A DNA stretch of 50,107 bases, from positions 36,859 to 86,965 of the forward strand of contig JBNGIS010016786.1 in assembly GCA_049999725.1 (NCBI GenBank). Direction: 5' to 3'. Origin of the DNA: Haplomitrium mnioides (Eukaryota > Marchantiophyta > Haplomitriopsida > Calobryales). The notes beneath the pieces were generated by a model. The model saw nothing but the letters and a program-made list of their open reading frames with translations, was not told where the DNA came from and did not search any database. The translations under genes and the position numbers were made by a program. Shown in pieces: positions 22,770 through 33,012 of this stretch (position 1 is the stretch's first letter; every line of letters begins with the position of its first letter).

Positions 22770-25700
22770 TATATGCAAAGATCAAAGAGGGAACCTACTA
22801 CGTGTAGAGGATCCAATACCCAACCTTATACATCCACTGGATCTTTATTGCCGCTCAAGTGGTCAAAGTTGAATCTTTCTTTTGACTACTCCAACAGATC
22901 AACAGAAAGACGTTCAAGTCAAAATTTCTAGATGGTTGTGGACCTTTCTTTGTCCTCATTATATGAAGACCATGATGTTCAAGATCCAAATATGTTTGTT
23001 CAAAACATAAAATCGATGGATTGTTTCAATTTTGGAGATGATTTGCTGTCATCGATAGCACCACCCAAACAAAGAGTGATTTCTAATTAGGTTGGACCTC
23101 TAAATGAGATTGGAAAATCCTCTAAAGTTGAATTCATTTGGATAAATCTTCATACAATATTTTAGAAAATGATTCTAACAATGAGTCTCAATAAATCAAT
23201 ATTTCGTTGGAGCTATCGCCAAAGACACCAGTTATTTTACAAAAACATTTCCTAATGTTCAAGATTATGATGAGATTTTCTTTTGGCATGGTCTAGTTCT
23301 CCCAATCCTCAAGGTGGTCTATATCCATCTGAAACTTATTTCGAATGAACAAATAGTGTTATTGATGATGCTCAAGATCTCCGAGACAATGAATTATCTC
23401 TTATGGTTGGATTTGCCTACAGATCAAATCAACTTGCAATACATACATTTAAAGTTCTTTGTCTTGGCCAAAACCCTAACAGGTAAACATTTTTATGTGA
23501 AAATTCTTTGCAAAAAGTCCATCATAACGAAACTTTGTCAAGAAAAAGCTTGATCCAATATCAACTCCGAAATTGAGGAGAACTTCATGTTGTCAAAATA
23601 ATTGTTTGTTGTTGTGCAAGACATATTTTTTGGAAACTATGAGAGAAACTTATTTTTAACAAAACATGAAGAATTGAGATATCAAATTGTCGTAGGGAAT
23701 ACTAAGAAAAGACTTCGATATTGACAATCAGTTCACTCTGCCTGGCAGTCTCATTGTCTGTAAAAAAACCTTCAAACCAATATTATAACTAGAGAATGAT
23801 AAAATCCAAAGGATTCAAAATCTTAAAAACACAGATCCTAGAGGCATTTTTGGAAATAGAGAATTATATGCTTAAGAAATATTCGTGCGTGAATGGATGG
23901 ACAATTTTTTTTTAGTGATATTGTGAGAGAATGGCCACTCACAAAGTTTATAACTTGCCCAATAATTTTACAAAATAACAAGTTTACAACTACTACACAA
24001 CTTATTTGAAAGAGAAAGATTTTGGTTGCATTTTTAGTTTTTCTTGTTTTACAAAACATTGGAGAACTCATTTTCCAAATGTTAAAACTCCAAAATGTAA
24101 TAGATTTGTTAGTTGTTAAACGTGCAAAGAAATAAAATCATTGAGAGAAAATTCAGTCTTGGAGTCCGACAAATGTAACAAATTTCTTCTATTTTGAATT
24201 CAATGCACGGTTATTGTGATGCTCTTTTTATGAGACTCAAAGCTAATAACTAGCTAAGACTCAACTTATATATCAAATATAATCCTTGATTGTTTCTTCA
24301 TCATGACTAACAAATGAAAGAAAGAACAAAACTTGCAAACCATCGAAGAAAATGCTATGCCGATGGTAAAAAATACTTGGGAATTGTGATTAATGGAATG
24401 AATCAAAAGAAAACATCCATTCTACACTAGCTTTTGCCACCAAAAAACCTTGATAAAGATTGTTTGGTAGGTGTGCATGTTGTTGGTGCCTTAATATTCA
24501 ATCATGTTCTTTCTTCAAGGGTCTTCTTAACCTACGGAAACTTGAGAAGCGACTCCAGTTTGACAACTATGATGCTCAATAGAATACTATATGACTTTGA
24601 AGAGTTGTTGCCTCCAACTTTGTATCTTCAGTTGGACAATATGATAGGAGAGAATAAGAATTCCATCTTTTTTAGATATCTTAGTCTCTTTATTGCCAAA
24701 AAATATTTTCCAAAAAATCAAGGTGGGATTTCTCATGGTTGGCCATACTCATGTTTAAATTGAACAAATGTTCATTAGATTCTGAAAATGTTTGAAACGT
24801 GTCAAAGCTTTCACAACTACGAGTCTTAGAAAGCCACTATAATTATCTTATAATCCTAAACCTCTCGTAACTCTTTTGATAGAAACTTGAGATCTTAAAA
24901 TATTTCTCCAACAACGTCGCTCTCTAGCTCAAAGGATACATGATATTACCTTTAATCAACAATTTAAGTTCAAGTTGAGTGATTTGAAGGCAAAGATTTT
25001 GAGCAAACAATTTTCAAGAGATGAATTTTGGTTACCTTCATATGGTATTTGCCAACTCAAGTGCCTAACTAAAGTGGACAAAGAAACTTTACGGTAAATT
25101 TATGATTCCTCTCAAGGCATATTCTGAAATCAAACAATCTCAAAAAGAAGAAAGAGAAATTGATGTAGAGAAAGTAGTATGTGCAATAAGAGACAACATA
25201 AGTTAGAACTGCTACAAGTTTTTTTCATAGATTCTGATAGTTCAATGGTGACTTTTTTCTTTCCCAACAAGAGATTGTAGCTTACATCATTGAAAAAAAA
25301 AAGACGAGGATTTGAAGCAAAGTTCATCGTTCCACCTTCACAACCAGCTAGTACTTGTAATGATTCTCAAAATGTTTGTTTAGGATTCCAATTTGATGCT
25401 CAACAGATAGAGGAAGGTTTTCTAGTAGAACATATACTTTCTATATGTTGAGCAATCTATGATAGAGAACCTAGGCCGCGAGAAATGACTGTTTCACACA
25501 ACACTAGATACATGCACAAACTTAGCAACCTACATGAGGTGAAAGCCATAATGTTTATTTGTAATGATACATCTCTCAATCCAAAGGGCAGACCGTTTCT
25601 TATTGCCAAAGTCCTCAAATTTTTGTCATTTAATGAGGAAGAACCTTCAAACCCAAAAGGAGTACGTGTTCAATGGTTTTCTTGTGAAGTTGAGGATGTA

Positions 25701-26012
25701 TTTTTTGGAAAATACTTTAAAAAAATAGCATCACCAAAAGGGATGCGCAAATCCAAGTTACATATTGATGTACTTGATGTAATACAAATCACAAAATTTA
25801 TAAAAAAAATTCTTCTCACACAAAATAACTAATTGACAAAAACCACTCTAGCTACCATTAAATCAAATCTATTTGAGTATGAAAGACAAAAAGCAATCAA
25901 TCCTGATGTATTTAAATGAAAATCAATCAATGTTATTAACATTGAGTCAAACCATGTTAATCTTGATGAATCTTCCAAAAGTGAATCCGAAGAAGTCAAC
26001 ATGAGTGACTAA
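22770..26012 (+). pseudogene. DUF7869-type gene, copy A2 (fuller)
   Basis: Homologous to A1 from its Ser/Arg-rich N-terminus onward, but 5'-truncated. It retains the domain core: VGVHVVGALIFNHVLSS (about 24465), LYLQLDNMIGENKN (about 24615-24660) and, after a frameshift, KVGFLMVGHTH near 24720-24755. QLDN..ENKN and GHTH are the hallmark blocks of DUF7869. The C-terminal part (25485-25832) reads cleanly with NPKGVRVQWFSCEVEDVFFG, and the same frame continues through one TAA to an acidic tail ending at TAA 26010-26012. Many stops elsewhere. It is followed by an AT-rich spacer and tnp2 copy B2. The biochemical role is unknown. Confidence 0.75.
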
Positions 26013-26329
26013 AGTCATTTAAAAACCTCATATATTGCGTACTTTTAATTTATATTGAAATTTAAGATTACTATTTTAAAAATTACTCGAGTATGTTATG
26101 AAGGAATTTCTTAAATTTATATGCCACCTTGAACTTTTTAGTGTAAATCATTCCAATTTCACTGTTATTCTCTGTGAATGAAACTTTAATATATAATTAA
26201 TATTTTCATTTGGTTTGTAAATATTTTCTTATCCAAAATGTAGCTATATTCTTTCCTTCTTTATTGTTTGCTAAAAGAGTTTAATGTTTTAGTATCGCTC
26301 AAGAGTCTACCCAAATTGACTACTTGATC

Positions 26330-26830
26330 TTTTGCTTGTAACGACTTTGATGTAAAACTTGAAACCTTTAGCGCGCTTTAACTTTGATGTAGAGCTTTTT
26401 ACCCATTTAATTTTAGTAACCAAAGCAAAAAACAAAATCTTTAGCATGCCTTGAGTTTGTCGCAAAAAACAAAACCTTTAGCAAATCTATACTCGGATGT
26501 AGAAGTCCAAACCCTATGTATGTGTAGACTTTGATGAGTAAGTCAAAACCTCATACCCTCAAAGGCTCTACTGTAGAATATAAAACTTAGTTTCAATATA
26601 ATCTTTGTTGCCAAGTGTTTAGATGTTGATCTTGGATTCCTATGCGCACATAGACTTTGATGTGGAGTGTTCACATGTTGAGCTCAGATTCCTATATGCG
26701 TATAGATTTTTATGTAGAAGTCCAAGCCTTCCATACGTACTAGCTTTGATGTACAACCCTTGAGCTTCTACATTCAAAGACAACCAAGTAAAACTTAGAT
26801 TCTACACCCTTTAAAGAATCTTTTGTAGAA
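26330..26830. repeat. Degenerate periodic array between A2 and B2
   Basis: A motif near ACTTTGATGTAGAAGTCC, often preceded by TATGCGCACATAG, recurs about ten times at roughly 50-60 bp intervals (for example 26386, 26530, 26655, 26745). It shares the GCGCA...TAGACTT element with the palindromic minisatellites. The remaining spacer (26013-26330 and 26830-27415) is AT-rich with no gene that I can see. Confidence 0.55.
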
Positions 26831-27414
26831 CTCAAAGCCTTTTGTTTGGGAGACTCTTGTCAAAAACTTGGAGATGTTGCTTATTTACACTCTTAAGTGA
26901 ATCTCTAAAGCCACAGTCTTTTTGTTTCTGAACTATGACTCCTTTGTGAACATGATTCTCTAAATTACAAGAGATTTTAAATTGATGAAACCTTCTAAAT
27001 ATGCCCACTTTAACCTTTGTACGCATGTATTTTCAACTACAAAAGAAAGCTTCTTTCTTGCTTGAACTTGAAAATAGAGCTCCAAAATCCATGCAATGTT
27101 TTGTTTTGGTTGTTTTTAGACCTTATCATTCCAAACTCATTCTCTAGACTTCTAGTGTACTTGGGTTTTTTCCTCATATTTTATATTTTTCTTCCAAAAA
27201 ATAAGTTTTAGAAAGCATCATGTTTATGTACGCATAAAGTTTGTGCAACCAAACTTATTTCAAAATAGCTTATTTTGACATATATTTCAATTTTTTGGGA
27301 TTCTAAATGTAATCAATGATAAATGCAAGTTTCTTGTGAAAGCATACTATAATTTTTATACTTTTCATCAATTTTGGGATTTCTAATATTTTCATAAAAC
27401 TAAGAATATCGTTT

Positions 27415-30400
27415 GATTTTGCATAATGAAATTGATTCTTGTTCTCTCATGTTTGTTAAAATGGCAAAAAAATGAAGCTCAAAAACTCACGTAGTTTTTT
27501 GTTTTTCAAAAACAACCTTACTTTCTTTGTTTGCTGAGGTAAAAAACTTTTTGTTTTCCTTAAAAAAAGTTCATTTTTTGAGTAGCTTGTTACTCGTTCA
27601 AAGTAGTGGCTGTTAGAACAATGGAAAGAATGGCTTGACGCATTGAGAAGTGCAAGCATGGAATAACAATGTCTATAGAGCATTCAATAGTAGAATTTGA
27701 GCATAATGTTAAGGCATTTCTTAAAGAGACCTTTCAAACAACATGTGAACATGATGTGTTCAACCAGCAATCTTAAAGTGCCAATGAAACCATTGTAGTC
27801 AAGCAACAAGATGAATGCCATGTCCTTCATGTTGTTACTATTGAACATTTGTCATAACCATGGCTTCACAAACAATAGAGTGATTGTTTTGTTGACCTTG
27901 ATGGGAGAACATGCATTGCCAATATAGCACAAGCTTTCTACAAATTGTTATGTAGTGTGTAGAGGCAAATATGTCAGCTACAAAGAATGCCCATAGAGTA
28001 GAGAGCCAAATATGAGGCAGATAGGAATGTCTTGCCAACTAACAAAGGTTTTGAGGTATTTTCTTATAATTCCAAATCTAAAGAGGTTGTATGTCACTTC
28101 TACAACTTTTAAACTTATGACTTTACATCATGAAAATAGAAGCCCATACAATGTGGTTTGCTACATTGTAGATTAAAAGGCATGGAAGCATGTGGATACA
28201 CTTATGAATTATTATTTCAAGCAAAGCCAAGGAGTCTTTGTTTGGAGTTGGCTATAGATGGGGTAAATCCTTTTGGAATTAATTCGACATCATGGTCTAC
28301 TTGGCTTATCCTTCTATTGAATTAAAATTTGACTCTTAGGTTTAACACAAAGAAATTTGTTGTGATGTTAGCTGTGAAAGAACTCAATGATCAAATCCAA
28401 ATGAGTAAGAACTCATAGTGAATTCTATTAGAGTTCTTCAACCAAAAGCATCTCAAATCCCAAGCTAAGACCAAGAGTACAAGCAAAAGCCAAGCAACCA
28501 AAGCACCTAACTGATTCGAGAGAAACTCCATAATAAGAATTGGGGCTAAGAAGCCCTTCTATTTATACAAGAGAAGAGGGTGTCATCCCTCTTTCTTCAC
28601 TTACAAGTCACTTCTAATTTCAACCCTAAAAGTGACTCTCTACTGAAAGTGACGTCGAAGGCAAGTAATCTTATCTCAACTTTAAAAGTGACTCTCTACC
28701 ACTTCCTTCACTCCTCTATGTTGTTTTATAAATAGCACAACCTAATGCTTGTAATATTATGCTAGCTATGTTGAGTTTTGAGCCTCATTTAGTAAAAAAA
28801 TCCTAGATGTATACTTGGGTTTATTGTTAGACGAGTTCGGAATAATATGGATAAAAGAAGTCAATTGCTTTGATGTGTTGAAGCGTTTTGGTTTACACCA
28901 ACAATTCAAGCTTAAAGCAATGATGATGTGCACAATAAATGATTATCTACATTGGTATTTGATGTGTGGCCAACAACACTCTGGCTACAAAGGTTGTGTG
29001 ATTTGTGACCCAAGATGCATAGCCCAATAATCGAAGCATCTAAACAAATTGCAGTACATTAAACAACATCAACATCTACTACCACAACATCAAATACACA
29101 ACAAGAACATGGAAAAACACCTTGATGGTACATTGGAGACACAATGTGCATAACTAAGGATGCGAAGTAGAGATCAAGAGCTATGGGATGAAGTTGCTTC
29201 AACATACTTCAGCATTTTGGGACCAAAGAATGACGATGTTGAATACCCAACAAAGAATTATGGAGTGAAGCAAAGACTTTGTCTATATAACTTCTATTAT
29301 AAGAGTATATAAATTAAAATGACTTACTCCTTCTCATGTTATTTGAACTCATTGAAAATCCTTCATATTATTATAGTTGTTTCATTACTTAAGAAACTAA
29401 CAAATATTGTTGTGACTCTTTTTTTTGCAACAACTACTCATGAACCACTACTTGGATGTTATACATTGTGAAAAGAATCTTGCACACAACATTGTGCACA
29501 TTACTATTAGGACAAAAAACATTGCCTTTGTTCAAAAAAACATAAGAGAGCTGCATGTACGACAACATTTGTGGCTTGTACCAAATTCAAATCCATGCAT
29601 ACTAGAACGACAAAAGCAATTGATGCCTCATGCCTCATAATTCTTGAGCAAGACTCATAAGAGCATGTTTTGGAGGCATTAAAAACTCCAATTAGTTTCT
29701 TAGCAAAAGTGCATTTTGAAGTCTAAAATTTTATTTGGGTTGAAATCTCATGATTTCCACTAGCTCATATACTATATTTTTCATTAGGGAATAATAATAT
29801 CACCTTATCCAATTTTTTTGCTAGCCATAATTATAGTAGAAAATGTATCACAAGAGATATGTGCAAAGATCTTGGACCCTTCAGCATATGACAATTTGAT
29901 GATAGACATTGTATTTAACAACTGCTACTTTGAGCAAGGAACAACTACTAAGTTTCTATTTGATTTCATGCTCATGAAAAATAGTTTTCAAATTTGTGCT
30001 TCAAAAATTACATTTTTTTATAGTTGTGAATTTTTTTATCAGAAAAAAAACTTTTTAACTCATATTTGTTTTATTGACATACCTATAGTATTTTGGAAGA
30101 AAACTTTATACTCAATAATTGGTGAAAACTAAACTTCAAAATATTATAATACAGTAAGATAAGCCACTTAGATAGTATTAAAATGTATTAAACTTAAATC
30201 ACAATATTTTAATATTTTCTTGAAATATTAAGAAGACCTTTAACCTACAAAAACCTTAAACATTTACTGGAAATAAATTCAAAAAAGATGATGTTGAGAC
30301 AAACACTAACATCTTCATCTATGATTTGCCAACATATGCTTTCAACTTCTAACTACTTACACAAAAGATGAAAACAAAAAAGAAAAACTATGTTTGCATA

Positions 30401-30435
30401 GACTTATGTGCGTATATCTTTAAAACATGATCCAA
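27415..30435 (+). pseudogene. CACTA tnp2 transposase, copy B2
   Basis: The fuller of two tnp2 remnants. Blocks in order: LRYFLIIPNLKRLYV with HHENR (about 28050-28140), KAWKHVDTL (about 28178), PRSLCLELAIDGVNPFG (about 28230-28280), LDEFGIIWIKEVNCFDV (28824), FKLKAMMMCTINDYLHW (28908), GYKGCVICDP (28980), HYLDVIHCEKNLAHNIV (29443), LWLVPNSNPCILE (29570), and ICAKILDPSAYDNLMIDIV (29860). These match the En/Spm transposase family in sequence and order. Stops and frameshifts abound. A 385-bp insert sits at 28374-28758. The transposase would bind subterminal repeats and cut CACTA ends; no convincing CACTA terminal inverted repeats were found. Confidence 0.88.
28374..28758. mobile_element. 385-bp insertion inside tnp2 copy B2
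   Basis: Absent from B1 at the same point. The flanks are near-duplicates (ATGTTAGCT on the left at about 28365-28373, ATGCTAGCT on the right at 28759-28767), which fits a 9-bp target duplication with one mismatch. The insert contains CTATTTATACA and three related AAAGTGAC(T)CTCTAC words. It is unclassified; a small non-autonomous element or LTR fragment is possible. Confidence 0.5.
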
Positions 30436-30884
30436 TTCATCAAAATCAATCCAGCACTCTTATGCATACACACAATCAATCTCTTATAACTCACACAAAT
30501 GAATTCAAAAAATAAAATCACATAAATAACTCAAGTGAATGATGACTTCCTAATTCAAGATTGTAATATATATTATAAGAAGATAACAAAAAAACAAACA
30601 AAACATCTTACATGTGAAGGCTATTTGTTTGAAAATATTTATTGTTTCAACACAAACATCCATGCCAACATAGACATCCTTGTTAACTTCTTACGTAAGG
30701 CACAACATTTTATTCAAAAATCATTTATTCTAACAAAATAGCTTTTCCAACAAGAATTTAAAATATATATACTAAACATTATATAAATGAAATATCATTT
30801 ATTAAAATACATGCATCCAAGAGACCTTAGACTTGATTTTTTTAAAATAAATACTTTATTATATGAAAAAAATACATCATTATG
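30436..30884. other. AT-rich region without recognised gene
   Basis: Very AT-rich. One 68-codon open frame (30535-30741) has no recognisable motif and is probably chance. I see nothing else. Confidence 0.6.
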
Positions 30885-32560
30885 CTACTTCTCTTCTTGA
30901 GTCTTGTCCACTTCAAGACAAAGAGTATTGTCTAGATCAATAGGTTCTGAAGTCTGAGCATCAACAACCCCAAGGAATTTATGTCGGGACTTTTTAGTCC
31001 CCAAAATAACTACTAGGTCACTAGAAGCATCAACAGAAATAGGCTCTTTACAGTACACATAGACTATCTCAGACTTGGTGACATCTGCAGGCAATGACGC
31101 CATTGTCAAAACTCTTTGTAGAAGATAGATAGACTAACGTATGTCATATTCCACAACAAAACAGTTTTGCATTAACTTTAATGCACAAACAATGCCTATG
31201 TTGGACTTAGGGCAAAAATCCAAGGTCCAATCTTGCTCGGAAGATAAGTGATCAATTAAGAAGTTGTAAAGTGCTACAGCTTTTGATAAACATTCACGTA
31301 AGTATCAACTCCTAGATTTTTTTTGGTTTTGTTGAAACTGTAGGAAAACTAAATACACTGTGCATTCTTTGTCGAGAAAAACCTTGAAATGAAAAATTGA
31401 CTAACAAAAAACGTAAACGGACATGGACTTCATTCAATCCATGCAGACATGGACTTCGTTCAATCCATGCAGACATGGACTAAAGAGTCCAAGCAAGCCT
31501 GCACTAAAGAAGCCATACACATGTAGACTAACAAGTCCATCCACGCATAGACTTAAGAGTCCTTACGTGCTAGAACTCTAGAGTCAATGTGCGCATGGAC
31601 TAAAGAGTCCCTACACACAAGGTCTCTTCAGTCCATGTGTGCATGGACTCTTCAATCCATGTGCGTATAGACTCAAGAGTCAAGACACGCCTAAACTCTT
31701 CACTCCATGCGCAGATAGACTCTTCAGTATATGTACGTCCGGACATGCACGCATAGACTTTGCATAATCCATGCACCTATAAGCTTTGCAACGTCCATTC
31801 AAACATATACTTTGCAAATTCCATACGGACATGAACTCCAAGTGGTCAGTGCACGCAGATGACAAATATTCAAAAGATATTTTTTTCAAAAAAAAAAACT
31901 TGCAATAATTTCAAATACAAAATGACTACTTACCAACAAATTTTTGAAACTGGAGTTGAAAGACGAAATTTTTTACTTTTTGGTGAGGATGAGACATCCC
32001 ATCTTTGCCTCCTCCTAGGTGGTACATCAGACCTTAGAGCCAAACAATTTGACCATCATCACCAAAACTTTATGTCTCTCTAATTCCTGAGACATCTCCT
32101 CATTTGAATGCTCTACAACTTCCACTCTTCTCAAAACAAAAATTTTAATCTTGCTAAGAAGACCGTGAAGGGACCTCCAAGGTGTCTACTTCATGGCTTT
32201 CATTCTTAAGAAACCTTTGGCTTTAGGCTTTTGGCATTTAACTAGGTTCTTCTCCCACATTGAAAAAATTCTCTACTACAATCCCCATAGCTCTCCACTT
32301 TGAAATGCCAACTGAAACCAATTATCTTGAGAAGTCACCATCTTCTAAAGAGTGGACTTTGGTTTAATCTTCAAAGTCTCTAAAACAATTCCATTTTTAA
32401 ATTTTTGGGATGAAATCATCTCGCTCTCCAGAAACTACTAATGCCAGTACTTGACCTTCTATATCAATGTCATGTCCAACCTATAGCGCTAGTCATAGTT
32501 GCCATCAATTACAAAAATTTAGGCTTATGCTGGTGCAAGCCTTGTATAAACGTAGCACAT
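30885..32560 (-). pseudogene. Decayed spliced gene, unknown product, copy 2
   Basis: Homologous to 563-3000 in the same orientation. Reading down: a block at about 32550-31934 ends at the same splice donor as copy 1 (GTAAGT, GT at 31933-31932). The intron holds palindrome array 2. An exon-like block at about 31330-31195 (contains ALYNFLIDHLSSEQDW) matches copy 1's ALYNFFIDHLPIEQDW. A further 74-codon open frame (31109-30885) reads ASLPADVTKSEIVYVYC and ends in a stop; it has no counterpart in copy 1. The 1595-1300 exon of copy 1 is missing. No function is recognised. Confidence 0.45.
31420..31860. repeat. Palindromic minisatellite array 2
   Basis: About fifteen degenerate units of the same kind as array 1, for example GTCCATGTGTGCATGGAC (31631) and CCATGCAGACATGGACT (31438-31482, nearly exact tandem copies). 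It occupies the equivalent intron position in copy 2 of the minus-strand gene. Confidence 0.85.
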
Positions 32561-33012
32561 GCACATCGAAAGTATGGGATTCTTTGCTCCATACTTTGAA
32601 ATCAATAGCTACCTTGCAATAGCACTGTGATTGCCTATATCAATCTTATATCTCAATTTTTCATGGTTCATAGTATCAAACTCTGACGTGTCCCTCAACC
32701 TATATTTTGGGTCAACAACCACAATGAAAAAAGAATGAGCATACTTGTTGGAAAGCAGTCTCTGTGTAAGCAACTCCACAAAATCCTTGTTTAGTCACTT
32801 AATCTAGAATGGGCTCCAATTGTCCATTCTAGGTTTTGGCCAATTCAAATTCTCCAGCCGAATTGTAGTGGTCTCCTCACAAACTCTCCAGTGCTATTTT
32901 GTAGACTCCCAGATTTTATTTTTATCTTGCTCATACAATGTCTAAAGATCCACCTACTCTCTCTCTCTCTTGAAAACGCTTGAAACCTTTTGTGCACGTG
33001 TCATTTTGCTCT
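32561..33012. other. Region without recognised gene, left of element 2
   Basis: No coherent reading frame. A short CT run (CTACTCTCTCTCTCTCT) lies near 32952. The last five bases, GCTCT (33008-33012), should be the target site duplication of element 2; the partner lies outside the window. Confidence 0.5.
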
